Shown one piece after another: positions 13,301 through 27,100 of a stretch of DNA of 64,000 bases. The number at the start of each line of letters is the position of its first letter. Position 1 is the stretch's first letter. Source of the DNA: Crotophaga sulcirostris (taxonomy: Eukaryota > Chordata > Aves > Cuculiformes > Crotophagidae); NCBI GenBank assembly GCA_013397455.1, contig VYZB01000279.1:612600-676599 (forward strand). Direction: 5' to 3'. The translations under genes were made by a program, and so were the position numbers. The notes below the pieces were generated by a model. It had not been told where the DNA came from, searched no databases, and saw nothing but the letters and a program-made list of their open reading frames with translations.

Positions 13301-16300
13301 GAGTATTGCATTACAGATGCATCCAGGAGTTGAGAGCCCAAAAACATCAGTGGTGAGCATGCCAAGGGCAGAGCATACAGCACTGCAGCAGCAGGTTAGA
13401 CACAGCTTTCTGTGATGCATCAAGTCCTGCAAGCAGGCTCGAAGGGCTGACATGCCATTTTAAACTCTAATAAGAATGAGGAGTGACTCAAAGCTTCTTC
13501 TCTACTCTTCTTCAATGGAGCTCAATGCAGAAACACATGGACGAACTTTAGCCTGTGTCTCCCTGCATGAGATAAGAAAAAGACAACCACAAAGAGCTAG
13601 AAACTGTCTGAGGGTTTTGGAGGAGATCTGGATCAGACAATTTGCTGACAAACAGGTCTGATCCAAGTTACCTCAATTACAAACGTAATTTCTATTCCAA
13701 AGGCTGTGCTCTGCTCGCAGGCAGTGCAACAGTTTAATAAAGATCTAGGCCACAAAATCATTTAATTGTTAAGAATATATTATAAAACATTATAATCACC
13801 TCCCTCCTATCAAAAGCAATGATAAAACCCCTATGAACTACAGAAAGCACAAAATCACTCCTGCCAGGAAACCTGCACCCAGACGTATTGGTCTGGCAGC
13901 TCTACCCTGCAGCAAGGGCTATTTCTGCCACGCTCACCAGTCTAGGCACCAACAAACAGGATGGGTTTGCTCTTTGTCTGGAACTAGCTAGACTCTCAAT
14001 CTGGACCAAAATGCCTTTGCACATGAATGATCGATTAAGTCTACGGAGCATAAGCTTGTCTCTGCATCTGCCTGTGTGGGCCTGTGCTGCCCTGACCCAA
14101 GCTGTGTCTGTAGGCATTACCCCCATCTAAATTCCCCGCTGCCAGCTTTGTTGGAGGATGCTGCTGCTGTCACAACACAAGAGCAGGTCCTGGCTGCTGT
14201 GACACTTCATTTGTCTGGGCAGCATCATGCCTGGAAGGATGACTGCCCTGTTTTAGTGGAAGTATGCAAGACAATCAAGGTCAGCTAAGCAAACTGGTTT
14301 TGACATATTAAATCATGCTTGAACTATGAGAGTAAAGAAAAATAATGTAAAAGCGCTTCTAAAAAAAGGCTTTACAAATAAATAATACAGGACAGCTTTG
14401 TGCATGGGAAGGGGAGAAAAGCTTTTATCTGAGCCCAGCTGAGGACTCTCGATAGGCAAAGGGGGAAAGACTGTTTTGCAAGACAGATGCCTGCCATTTT
14501 CTGCAGAGGTTTGTAGCCATTCCCTTCTAGGATGAGTCTTTTGCTGATCACCTTCTCCAGCACTGAAAGAGCATCGAGTGCTCAGGAAAAAAGCAGCCCC
14601 CAAACCAAGTAGGACAGGAAGAGTGAAATCCCATCATCTGTATGCTTACCCCTCACCAGCACACTCATATGTATGCAAAAGCCCTGAGCAACACCTGACT
14701 TGGTACTGGAGGGGCTCGTGACTGGTTTTGCTGCAGTGCTCTCTGAGCCTTTAGTCATTTTTACCTCAAATTCCCCCTGCAGACACTTCACTCTAGAGGT
14801 TTCTTCCTGAAGACATAATACTCAATCTGCAAGTCAACCACTGCAATGCAGGAAATCCCACTCACACAGAGTCACAGGTCAACCATGGGCCTTGGTCGTT
14901 AGCCATGGCACCTCTCAGTCATCCTGGAGTCTTTCCTCCCTGCTGTGGATGTTTTCCAGTAGTTTACATGTCCAAACACCTTGGATTTATTTTAATAAAA
15001 CACTGGTTCCTGTCCCAAGATCACTGGTGTCTCTCGAACACCCACAGAGCCCCAGCAGCAAGGAAGCCCATGAAGCTCTGTCACTGCCCAAGTTGCAGGC
15101 TATCTGCAAAGTGGCTCAGAGATGGGAAGCCACAACCCCCAGGCTGCTTCCACTGAATACCATATTAGCACATTCCCCATGCTTTTAGGGAGCAACTTTT
15201 CCTTTGGCTCTGCAGTAATTACAAAGCTTCTTTTCCAGACAGCTTTCAAAGGCCACGCCGTGACCTCTGTCACCATTGCAATGGGATGACAGACTGTCCA
15301 ACTCAGTGTAGGGCATCTGATGCATTATTTGGGGAATTAGTACTGTAACAGGGCAACCCTTACGACCGTGCAGAAAGCAGCCATTTCATTCGGTGGATGG
15401 CAACCCTGCCTATAGAGGTCAACAAAGATCACGTTGGTTCCCTAGGTAGGCTCTTTCACTTCAAGTAATACCAATTACACATGTGCAGAGCAACTGGAGA
15501 GTCTGCTGGGGTAGGGGATGCTTTTTTATCTGTACACAGAGGGTCTGGTACTCAATAACATTGAGGCTTTGGCAGCGAAAAGCACCTCCAGGCAGAGATG
15601 TGCTCCTCAGCACAGCTTTCACAACAGGCAGAGGCTCTGGTTGACATGAGAGTCCTGCAAGAAAATACACCCCCAGGTCAAACACTTTGAAGGAAAGCAT
15701 CTGAGATACAACTTCTGTTCAAATTCCAGCTCTAGTGCAGTGGCGATTTTGTCATTAACTTCCGATTAATCCACCTGGAGATGAATGATCTTACAGGGGT
15801 TATAGGTTATAGGTTAGTCTGAGACCATAAAAAGAGCGCATGGGATCAAGTACAACACTGATACCTAGAGCCATAGTTTAGGTTCTAGCCTCTGGATGGC
15901 ACTGAACAACTCTTGCCCAAGCCTGTCATTTATTAAATGGGGAGCAGTGGCTTTGACCTCCTTCATAAAACAGATCCTTCAAAATCCAGCAAAGGAAAGC
16001 CCTTTGTATAACCTGGAAATGTTTTTAATACCCTGTATTAACCATTTCTTTCCTCACACCGAACAGTCATGTCCAAAGTGCCAGTGAAACTACTCACCAA
16101 CCACTCAAGGTCTATTGTGAGGACTTGACTTTAGATACACCACCAAGTCTCACCATAAGAATGTGTCATGTCCCAGGCTGATGCTGCCTCCTGTGCCACA
16201 CTGTCTAAGAAAACCTGCCATGGGAGCTGAGCCCACCACCACTGCCACCACAGCAGGCTATGTAAGGATGCCAGGGGGAAGATAGAGGTGAATATGTTCT

Positions 16301-19300
16301 ACTCTTGGGTATCCTCTCCCACACACCCTGCTTCCAGGAATGTAACATTGGGCGGCGTGCAGGAAGACATGCAGGCAGGGACAGCCTTGTTTTACTCCCC
16401 AGCCAGTGGATTTGTCTTGATAATGCCATGGAGCTACAGGTCTTAGAGCTTGGATTTTTGGGGATGGGGAGGATACCATGGTGTCTATACTAGACTGACT
16501 TACTTCTTCAGTGATAGAAAATAAGCAAACTTACAGCAAAATAAAGAGGCATCTCTGTTTACATAAACAGCAGATTCACCACTTTCTGCAGACATCTGTG
16601 TTGCAGTCTCTTGGCTCCTACTGCAGTCTACTGAACACTTACCTTATACAGGATTCAAGTTCGTCCAGCTAAAGAAATGAGATAAAAAGCATGCTGAAAA
16701 TCTGTTCATACAAGGCATAGTTGTAGCCTTGTTCTCTGTAGCCTGGGTTTCAGTCTCCGTGTTAATCCAAAGCAAGTTACAATGGTCAAGACGTAAAGCA
16801 TGTCAAGAGAAAAGCTTATTATTGAAATGTAAACACATCATTAACTACTGCTTAGTGTTTCTAAATGAGAAACACAAAACTGGAAACCTAAATTGTAAAT
16901 GAAATAATAGTACAAATTCATTTTAATACCCCATATAAATTAGGAGGAATGAGGGTTCTGACAAAGGAGCTCTGGTAGACCCTTGGTATTTCAAAGATCA
17001 CAGCAACACTTCTGCTAGAGATGACCACCCATGGATAGTGCCCACATCTTATTTAACCCCAGGCTGGGGTATCAAGACAAACCCTCCAGTGGTCACATCA
17101 GCTTATGGGCAGACTATCCAGTTCTGCAGAGCCAGCAGCAGATTCCAACAATGGGACAGAACAGGTAGCTGAGGACCGCCATATCTTAATTCATGGCAAT
17201 TAAATTCACTGCATGGCCAACCAGCATTCATGTACTTCATCCTCAGTATTTCTCCAGAGTCCCTAACTGTTTCTAACAACCGCAGTTAATAAGCAAGTTG
17301 TTTCAAGCAAATCAAAGTCAAAGGTGGCCACTAAAGTAACCTAATGGCACCACAGCTCACACTCCTTTTCTTCTGCAACACCTCTACCATCCCATAATTT
17401 AAGAAATTTTGTAAACTACCAATAGATACCCTATATGCAAGAATGCTGAAACCAAAAAGAGTCAGCATTCAAGTAAAGATCAGTTAGTTATTTAGGACCA
17501 GACTCAAAAGCATACCCTATGATCTGCCCCAAAACATCTTATAGCTAAGAAGTAAACATGACCTTCACAGTTTACACTTTCAAAGCCATTTCCAAGCTTC
17601 TTTTATTTGCACTGCTCAATCTATACTTTGTGGGGAGAATAAAGTATGCCTTAACTGTCTTTCTGGAATGTAACTGCACAGCATCCACACTGCAAAGAAC
17701 AGTAAGGTTAAGTTGGTCAAAGTAATGGTCTAAAAGCATCACCACAGAATAAGGAAAAATCTTCAGAGACATTGGGGTTCTGAGAATACTAAGTAGTGCA
17801 GTGAGTTATAACTCATTAGTAAAGCAGGATATATTGCACATATAATAAAGGTAAATACATATGCAAAGCGAAACAAAGATGATAGTAATTCAATCAATCC
17901 TCTTGCGACAGTTTTGATCTGTGGAAAACATTTCCCTGCTCCTATTAATTATTTCAGTTGAAGAACAAAACACCTAAATATACACACGCACAAGCTTCTC
18001 TACAGAATAAAACCCAATCCCCCTCCAGTACAACTGCCTTTTGCTGAAATATAGCATTCAAGTGATTTTCTTTACATTTGAAAAGATAATACACAGCATG
18101 GCAAAAAAAAAATCAGCTATTCTGACACTAGTTGGTTTTGTGCCTAATTAAAATTAACTAGGCACTTCAGCTCATAATTATATAAACACCTACCATGCCA
18201 TACTCCCAGTCAATTTGGTTTTAATCAGAAAAATGCAGAAGTATGAATGATGGGCAAAGAACTCCCTGGAGGGGCAACTGTATTTCCAAATTCAGTATAC
18301 TCCATACACTAAATATTTCCATCAATGATTTTCTTGCCATGTAATCACCTCCCAGTAGAACAATTAAAAAGAGATTTTTATCATCCCTGGACTTTGCTTG
18401 CTTTCCACTCCACCACAAGCATAAAAGCATACTTGCCTTATTCACCTGAGTCCCAGTTGAGAAGTTTCCCACAAGACTGGTAGGATTTAGCAGTACACTG
18501 TCCTTTTAGCATCCATAATAAGGAGTTTAGACTGAGAATTCAGCTGACCTGAGGCAGAGAGGCACACAAGGTGGGGAGTGGGTTGAAGGAAAGTTGTTCC
18601 CTATCCTGCACCTACATTGGATGCAAAATAAGAAGCAATGGCTGCTTTGGAGCAAAAGGCAAAGCTGTAAAATAAGGTTGTCTGTGCAGCAGCCCGTTTC
18701 CATTTCCTAGAAATACAGGGACAGGGAAGGTAATGGCTGAGGTGCAGCACTGCATTACCTGAGCAAACCACACACAGTGAATTTGTTAAAAATACAGGTT
18801 GTTTTTTTTTTTTAATTGTGGTATCAGCTATGTGTTTCATTCAGAGGCCAGACCTCTGGGATAGCTGCTGTGCAGGCACAGAAACATGATAGTCCTCAAG
18901 TAAGTCTTTGCCATCACTGCTTTTTCAAGCCCTCAGTTGCCTCCCACCCCTCCCCAGGTGGTGCTTTCTGCTGCCCACCAGCCGAGGGTCACTACCTCTG
19001 CCTGCCTGCACAGCTGCAAAAATGCAAGTGCCTCCGAATATCTTTCTGATAGTTGATCAACAGGGGGGCAATCACTATTCTGGTAAAGTGCCTTCAAACA
19101 TTTCCACTGATTGCACTGCTCTCAGAGGAAAATGAACAACCCTGCTTTGCCCCCAATCAGCTACCAACAAAATCACCCGAGAACTGATTTGACAGGTAAA
19201 CTTCTGATCTATGTAAGCTAGCTACCTCTGTCAATTAGTTTTAATTACATCCAGAAGGAAAGATCTGTGCACATAAGTTTTTTTTCTGCAGCCTTTGTTT

Positions 19301-19494
19301 TCTGTAAGAAATTCTCATTTCTCTTGGCAAGAGCTCAGCTGAATCATAACACAAGTAATGAACAATCAGCAAAAATAAATATTGTTTTGTAAATGCACTG
19401 AGGTATGTTCAGCAAAGTTGATTAAGGGAAGAATAATCAAACAAACATCAATATTTAAGACAGCAGCAGGGCTTGAACATTCTAGAGCTGTTTT

Positions 19495-19508
19495 AAAAAA
19501 AAAAAAAA
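19495..19508. repeat. Poly-A run (14 A)
   Basis: Fourteen A residues followed by TAAAAATCC, in intron 3. Confidence 0.8.
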
Positions 19509-21788
19509 TAAAAATCCAAGTATTTCCTCTGGCAGCAATTCTAAAACCAGAAAACCATACCCCAACCCACCCACCTTCGGTTTCAAAGTTCTTCCTCAGA
19601 AGAAGGCAAGGGCTCCAGAATTCTTAAAGGCATAAAAATAAGCACTTCTTGCTTCTCACTGAGAACATATTGGGCTGAAGGTCAGGATGAATACAAAGAG
19701 AGGTGCCAGAAGGTGTCCTTTTCACAATGACTTATTTGATTCGTATTCAAACTCCAATGGCATATACAGTACAGCCCTGCTGTATACAGTAAGCAACTAA
19801 AATTGGACTTACAATAAAACTCACCTATGCCAGTACAGGAAGGAAAGCATAGACTGGAGCAGTTAAATTGTTTGGCCAAACGTCTACACAGATAAAGATA
19901 GACTTCAGTGGTGCTACATCAAGTTTTACAGCATTTTAGGATCTGGCCCTCAGTGTTAGTGAAGTACTGCTTTCTGAGGAGATGACCATTCTAAGGAGAT
20001 GACCACCCATCAGGAGACTTTAAGTTGGCCAAACAGATTTTAAATTGGGTATTTTCCAACTAGTGAAAACGCTGAGGAATATTTCCTCTAGGATTCATTC
20101 AGACAGCACTGGCTGAACCAAGGCAGCACCAATAACTATTGTTCCTTTAGTGACACCAGATCATCACTCTGGAAACCAGCACAGAAATTCACAGAGTAAC
20201 TGCTTTCATTTCTCTTATTAACTAGCATAGCAATTTATTCTTGTGAATTAATGAACCTTAACATTGGTCTGTTATAAACATGTCCCAAAACAGTTATAAT
20301 TTATCTCTAACTGTCCCATAGCGATTGCTATGGGCCATGTTGCCAAAGGAGTTGTAAAAACCCAAGTAATTTGGGTTCTTTACAGTAACCACTACCTAGC
20401 TGCCTGTATTGATTCAGAGAGAGCACACATTATAAAAGGAGATTAGACCATGTCATATTTACAGCCCCAGTGTCCCCAGTGAGAGAAATTGCTCAGCTGT
20501 TACTGTCAGTGCCTTCTTCAAACAGGAACCCTGCTGACAAGATGATGAATTCAGAACATCGTTGCCAATTAATGATTTGTAGGCAGAAGGGATTTCAATA
20601 GTTCCCATATGTTTGTGAGGGTGACTGGGATTTACATCACCTCTAATAAGAAAGTGCAGTCTGCTCTGTCCAGGCATGACACTAGAGCTTGGAAAATGTC
20701 ATCTTTGCAGGAGAAATTTTAATAAACTGAGCCAGGCTTTTCTGGGTTGAAAGTGTTTCCCAAAGTCTGGTCAGTAATAACCTGTTTATGCCCAAGTGAA
20801 AGGAAGCAGGAAAACTACTTGCAAGATGCACCTAAGTGATTTACAAACCAAAGGTCAGAAGTTATTTAAGTGTTTGTAAAAGCTGCACCACACAGTGCCA
20901 AGTTCATCATTATGTCAGCCAGAAGCATGGAGTGCATTTCCTAAGCACTAGCCAGGATGCAAAAGGGGGTGTGGAGAAAGTATATACTTGTAGATATGAT
21001 CTTTCTTAGTGTTACTCATTCTGCTTATGGGCTTCAGAGTTTAACTTCATTGTCATGGAAAAAAAATCCCATCTTTGTGAGTATATCCAAATCCAGATAG
21101 GATTTGACTCACACAGGATATCACCATGGGCTCCATACGTGCTGAAAACAGACCTCCTGAACAGCCTAAGGCTGAATGTCTCCTATCGACCGAGCATCTC
21201 TGAGCCAACCAGCAGGAAACACTTGGCACGATGACCTGGGTTAAACACAGGACATCCAAATGGGGCCCTCAAATAGACTTTGCCACAGGCGCTTGGATCC
21301 CAGCGTCCCACTGATTTCATGATGGAATTTAGGGCTTTCCTACCAACAAGAATTGTGGGTTTTAACAGGTCTACAACAATTGAAGTGATAAATTCCTGTC
21401 AAGGGTGCAGAATGTAGTTGAAGCATAAGAGTAGTTTATGTGGGTAGGCCTCATGACAGAAGGACAAAGGTACACTGCCACAAAATATGTTTACATTTCC
21501 AAACTATGCTTACAGTCCTAACTAACACTGTCACAAATTCCCGGGCCAGATGCCTTTCAATTGACTAATAAAAATAGTTAAAAAGCAACCCTCAACCCAA
21601 AATGGAAAGCAGGGCCTCAAATCACTAAGGTCTTCCAAAAGTACACCCCGGATTGCTACCTCAGCACTACCAGAGGTCCAATCACTCTACAGGCACAGCA
21701 GGCTCTTCAAAGACATTCTGTTTCCTAGTTTAAACTAGACCAGGGTTTTTGTTTGGGGATTTTTGGTGTTTTTTGTTTTCTTGTTTTT

Positions 21789-21846
21789 GAGATCTTTAAA
21801 AGCACTGTGAGATCTTTAAGAGCGCTTTGAGATCTCTCATGCTGCT
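21789..21846. repeat. 20-bp tandem repeat, about 2.9 units
   Basis: Units GAGATCTTTAAAAGCACTGT, GAGATCTTTAAGAGCGCTTT and a diverged GAGATCTCTCATGCTGCT follow each other without gaps at 21789, 21809 and 21829. A T/G-rich low-complexity stretch (21748-21788) precedes them. Confidence 0.85.
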
Positions 21847-22075
21847 CATGCACTGTGGGAGGGAAGGATCTGAAAGATGACTAATGCATGTACCCCTTTC
21901 CTCAAAAAATTCTTGCAGGTGAGCGAAGACAGTGTATTTTTAGCCATAACGAAGGACATCTTTGCTGATCTACCTAGCCCACATCCCTCATCTGTGACAG
22001 TTTAGATTTCCTCAGCTTGGATTAATGCTGATCTTAGCTCCCTTTGTGTAGTACCAGACCAAGTTCCACTCTTCT

Positions 22076-22087
22076 CCCCCCCCCCCC
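22076..22087. repeat. Poly-C run (12 C)
   Basis: Twelve C residues in an otherwise AT-rich intron, followed by AAATGGG. Confidence 0.85.
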
Positions 22088-23446
22088 AAATGGGAGAAGT
22101 ATATTTATGGGCACAGGAAAAGTAAAATCAAAGTAGGTTTTGCTATATTGACTGTAACTGTAGAAAAAAGACAATATCCTGGTCAAAAAGCACACTATTT
22201 TCTGTTGACTAGTCTTTTCAAAAATCAAGAAAATCTACATTTCCTCTCCAAGTTAACCCTTGGAAGAGATTTGAGCTATGTAATCTTCAGGGCACAGTGT
22301 GTGACCAAGCACTAAAGGATCAATGCTGCAGTTTGCTTGGGATATGGACTGATCCATCCTTTGCACCAACACAACAAACACCAATAACCAGAGTCTGAAG
22401 CAAGGCGAAGAGGACATGCAACACCAGCTTTGGCTGGAGCAGTATCCCTCTGCTTTCTCCACAGGTTATCTATTTCTAAGTAGCTACAAGTACCAGGCAA
22501 TTAGGATGGGACTGATGACCAGCACAATTTTGCAAAAAAGTAAGCCACATGGAAATATTTTTTTCTTTTCCTTTCTCTTTCATGTCCAAATAGGTTTTAA
22601 GCTACCTGTTACATATTTACAACAGAAGGACAGGTTTATAAACAAGCATGGAATACAGCAAACCATAAAATGAGATTATACACTCTTAGAGCATGTTGCA
22701 TTTATTTAAGAGTATTATTTTTAGGTCTTGAGCTTCAGATAACGTAGATCTTACACAAGGCCCCTGATGATTCAGAATCCCTATGCTGACCAGAACCTCA
22801 GCCAGCTACTTGCGTGAAAATTTCAGCACATATGGAAGCATTTTATCAGTGACGCTTTAGGTTTAACTCTGAACAACTGAGGAGCTTTGTGTTAAACTAT
22901 TTACCAGAGAGGAATATCAATCAACTCACACCACATCAAATCCCTCATCCACATAGCGATGAAAAGAGAAAATCATATTCCTTTAAACGTAAAACCAAAA
23001 CACATTTTGCATAGGGAGATTAACTTCAAACATTCCTTGGTATAATCCAGGAAAAAGAAACCAAGCTTCTAAAATTCATAAGGAAACGCTGGTACTGAGA
23101 GAAAAAAACAAGGTAAAACTTTGTTATTTAACGTAAATAATAATTTAGATATAAGATTGTAACCTCCTCATGGACACAACGTCACCATGTTCCAAAGGTA
23201 ACAGTGGTGTGTCAAATTCTTCTTGTCCACAGCCCTGTAAGCACCAGAAGGACCCACACGCATATCAAGTCCCTCTACATCCAACCAAGGCCTCTCGCTT
23301 CATCCTGTCACAATCAAATGACCTCAGTGGAAGTGAGAACTCTACCTACCACAGTCAACTCGACTAGGCATGAAGGACATGGAACAGAAGAACGGCAAGA
23401 CTGCTTATCACCTTGGCAGCCTCAGCACAGCACCCTCCCTGCAGAC

Positions 23447-23452
23447 CCTTAC
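23447..23452 (-). other. EPHA5: EPHA5 exon 3 splice donor
   Basis: On the minus strand the exon ends CTGCCAAG and the intron begins GTAAGG, a strong 5' splice site. It interrupts the codon after CAA (Gln) in phase 1, which fits the glycine (GKC-type) start of the next Eph exon. Confidence 0.93.
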
Positions 23453-24116
23453 CTTGGCAGGTGTTGTTCTTCTCCTCGTACCCTGCCTTGCACAAGCACT
23501 TCCCAATGGGCACCAGCCATTCCCCCTCAGCACTGCAGTGCATCTTCGGTGCCTCGTCAGTCACTGAGTGGTTGACACAGATGCCTGACACCTCTAGCAA
23601 CTGCGAGGAATCTGCTCCTGTGATGGTGTCAGGAAAGTGGGCCAGGTTGCGGATCACCGATGGACATTTCTTGTAGTACACGCGCACGGAGACCAGGGCG
23701 ATGCAGGCACCCACGTCCTGGAAAGCGAGATAAAATCCCTTTTTTGTTAGGGGCCCAACATCTCTCACTTCTGTGTTCAGCTTCATAACTCTGTCACCGA
23801 GGTCTAACTCGGTGAAGCTCTCATCAGCAGCGATGGTATCAATCTTGATGTACTGGTTTTCTTTGATGTTTCTCCCATCTTCATCATCTGATTCGAAGTA
23901 ATACATGTTAAAAGTCTCTTTGCAAGTCCCAAGTCCTCCTGGAAGGCTGTTACAGTCCCTCAGGGTGAATTTGAGCTCAATGAAGATGCGTGATGCGCCT
24001 TCATTAGAGATCCAGCTGGTCAGAAGCCAGTTGTTCTGATTCTGTTCCATTACCTTGCATACTTGGTATGTGTGTATTGGAGCGTAGTTTTCATCCACCT
24101 CACCAATTTCTTCCCA
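23453..24116 (-). CDS. EPHA5: EPHA5 exon 3 (ephrin ligand-binding domain, partial CDS)
   Basis: This exon encodes 221 codons plus one base of an Eph-family receptor tyrosine kinase, a type I membrane protein that binds GPI-anchored ephrin-A ligands in axon guidance and synapse formation. Read on the minus strand it starts [11 protein letters not shown] and ends KNNTCQ. The ligand-binding domain fills exon residues 1 to about 150, with cysteines at 20, 55, 65, 138 and 151. The class V receptor tyrosine kinase signature (FQDVGAC, then KKCP) is at 132-152. Residues 153-221 begin the Cys-rich region (cysteines 180, 194, 207, 209, 220) and carry two N-glycosylation sequons, NHS at 182 and NNT at 217. 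From memory of the family, motifs such as [18 protein letters not shown] and [15 protein letters not shown] fit EPHA5 better than EPHA3. The exon starts after an AG acceptor in phase 0 and ends before GTAAGG in phase 1. The frame has no stop. An open frame continues past the donor to 23364, but that part is intronic. Assignment to Eph is certain; EPHA5 over other EPHA paralogues is strong but rests on recalled sequences. Confidence 0.96.
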
Positions 24117-24136
24117 CTGTATAAAAAGGAAAAGTA
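24117..24136 (-). other. EPHA5: EPHA5 exon 3 splice acceptor
   Basis: Minus-strand sequence CTTTTCCTTTTTATACAG sits directly before the TGG codon of exon 3. It is a pyrimidine tract followed by CAG, a good 3' splice site that leaves exon 3 in phase 0. Confidence 0.92.
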
Positions 24137-27100
24137 TTACTTTTTAAAAAAGTTACAGCTCGCACAAATTCTTAGCCTTGCCATCTAAGAGCACCTTAGG
24201 CTTCAGAAGTTCAGGAGGACTTTTAGGAGGAAAATTTGTTTTAAATGGCAAGGTTTTCCATACTGCAGACTTGATACATTCCTGATATAGTCAGATAAAA
24301 GACCCTTTAGAAATACAAAAGAGTGTTAGTTGAAACCTTTTGTTTCAGATATTTCAGAAATGGGAAAACATAACTCTGGGTTTGTCCACAAGCACTTTGT
24401 TAGGGAAGAAAACAAAAACAGATGGGGCCATGACATTGGCCTTTTCCAATGCATCCACACAGGAGAGAAAAAAAAAAAAGCTATTTACAGACCGCTGTCC
24501 CCACTCCCCCATGCTCCTTTCTACCATCTCCTCCAATCACTGCCTAGAGCAATGAGGACAACCACATTTCTTCAAGTTATTGTCCCCCAACAAACAGCCT
24601 GCCAGAAAATCAGCAGAGTGATATAGGAAATAATTGGGCCTTTGCTCTCCACAAGTATGCTAGTCAGAAGAGTTCCTGCTCATGCGAAGACTACTTCCAA
24701 TAAAGATTACAGGGATCTGCAAATCTTGAATTGTTTGTGTGCTACACAGGTTTTTAAATAGGGCTCCAAATAACTTCTCACAGCTGTTTTGGGGAATTGT
24801 AGCAACTGTTTTTTCATTTTATTTTGGCCACGCTCTGATGTGTATCACTTGGAAGAAATGCACCACAACAGTGTCTACAATGGAGACACAACACTAGTGT
24901 TCACTCTTTGCTTTTGACAGCTTGAAGTGTCACATTAAGAGATTAGGTTAACCCATCTAAAGCGCTCAGGAGAAACAGTAATGGTTTCCACGTTGTTCCC
25001 TGCTACTTTTGATCTGCTCATCTGGAAGGGCTTAATTCCTAAAGCCTCTTCCATCCTCTGCTCAGCCTTACTGCTCACATCGAGTCACAGATATGGACAC
25101 GGCACCAAACAAACATACGGAGCATAATTTAAAGGTGCTCCAGCACAAGGTAATAGCTGTATTACAAACTACATATTTTCTAAAGCCAAATTGGAAATAT
25201 GGCCCAAGATGAAGCTGAGAGTCTTCTCAACCCAGATGTCGTTACTGCAGAGCTGTGAGGAAACACCCTCAGAGTCAACACAACAATGAAGTATTTTTAA
25301 GGGAAATGCAGTTCTTAAATTTTACTATAAATGTCAGCAACCAGTGGCACAAAACCAACCTGCTGTTACAGTTCAAAATGAGTTATAAATACAACCAGCA
25401 GAAAAGTATTTCCTCTCCTACCTAACCTGGGATGTGAAAGTGGAGTCTTCTGCAATTTCAGCAAGACAATGTGTAAAGTTGGCATGTATCACCAGTCTTC
25501 TGAGTGAGGAACCTGAGCACATTTTTGTCATGCTAAGCAATATTTTTCATTTCTAAACCCTTTTTACATCCCTGGGCTCAAGCAGGCCATGACCCTACCA
25601 TGATTAATTTGTACTTGTCACTTCACACTTCCAGGTAGTGCCACAGAGTTAGCTGGAGATACACCTGCAGTGAAAGCTAGGCAGATCTGTGCAGGACTCA
25701 CGCATGACTTTGAGGAGAGACAATTAAGAATTATGAAATGTAGAGCAGTTGAGAACACACATAGGAAAAGTATGCAAGGTAACACAAATCTGCAGCTAGT
25801 TCCAGTATGTTCCAGTAAATAGATTGGGTTTAGATAAATGAAATTAAAAAGAAAAAAGAACACCATTCTTCAACTACTGTGTTTAATTTCTCTGCTCTCC
25901 CCATGACCCATGCAGACGTCCCTGCCAAATCAGCCCAGGGGACAGGTGAGAACATATAGACCTTAATGATGTTAATCTTTTAATCTTTTGGTTTTTTTCT
26001 GGATGAAAGTCAGAGGATCATTTGAACAATCACACATTAATCAGCAGGACATGGAGAAGTGTTAGCCTCCAGCAGGTGGTGGTGAAAAGCATTTAAGGGC
26101 TGGAAATTGCTCAGACCAGTTTTAGTGTGAATGCGTATGGATGGCCACAAGGTACACAGTGTAACTCCACACAACATTTAGGGAACATCTAATGTGCATT
26201 TCTTTCAGAGAACTGACATTTGCAGTAACTGTAATGACACTAATATCATTAGTGACCTAACTTGAAGGCATATCTAAAAACATCACTTCTCTTTTTTAAT
26301 ACTTGCTACATCAGTTTTCAAAGACATCATGCTCTCCAGTTAAAAAAATTATCTTATTCCCATCTCTGCTCCAAGAGCATTAGTGGGAGTGAGTATAAGA
26401 AAGCTCATTTGTTCACAAACTAAATCCAATGATTGTAATGGTTGCTTTCATGCACAGAAAGCACTAAACTCCATGAGGATGAAGGTCCATGCATAAATAC
26501 ATAAACTCAGCTAGAGTCTAATCTCAGCTGCAAGAGATGGTACATGACCTAGGCTTTAGGATGTGTTACATTTTCAGCATGGAACCCCAGATCAGAGCAA
26601 GTCCTGCCACCACCACCTGCCATCAAATTTAAAGCAATCATCAACAAACAAGAAGAAAGGGAGGTGGTAATGAGCTAAGGCTGCTTATCTCTGTATAATC
26701 CCCCAGAGAAAGCCAAGCCGATTTTATCAGAGCAGCTATTATTGTGTAAAATCTCTGCTCAGTCACTTAATTCCATCTTCACTCCTATCTGCATGTAAGA
26801 GCTCACCATTCTTTCTCTTCAGCCAGGTCTGCCTCCCCCCAGAGACTGCAGGCAGCATTCTGCTTTTACATCCCTCCACAGGAGTAAGAGCTCCTGCACC
26901 TTCTGCCTGGTCCCAGCTTCCCAATAACTATAAGCCTCAGACAAGTATTTCAACAAAGGAATACAAACTGGAATGGTTAATGAAAAAGAAAATTCACAGC
27001 ATTAAAGAGACAACATGTAGCTGAAAACATTGGCAAAAAAAATTAAGTACAACTGAAAAATTGTGTAGTATTATAATTCCTTTTTGTAGCACATATTTGA

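Larger units (their letters stand above)
1..23452 (-). other. EPHA5: EPHA5 intron 3 (partial, 3' part outside window)
   Basis: Sequence downstream of exon 3 in the direction of transcription. It holds two CR1 fragments (2155-2602, 4068-4302), poly-A and poly-T runs, a C12 run at 22076-22087 and a 20-bp tandem repeat near 21789. I looked for the next Eph exon (Cys-rich, GKC-type start) and did not recognise it, so the intron is probably longer than the 23 kb seen here. The open frames in this stretch (none above 124 codons) have no domain or family resemblance I can name and overlap on both strands, as chance ORFs do. Nothing else identifiable lies in 4303-21788 apart from low-complexity runs. 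Confidence 0.85.

Noticed and set aside
23364..23452. Continuation of the EPHA5 open frame past residue KNNTCQ
   Set aside because: A strong GTAAGG donor ends the exon at 23453, and the read-through residues (GKGLQGG...) do not resemble the Eph Cys-rich domain beyond the first two residues.
1..23452. EPHA5 exon 4 in the left part of the window
   Set aside because: I looked for a Cys-rich minus-strand segment with a flanking acceptor and donor and recognised none. A translated search with Eph exon 4 would settle it.
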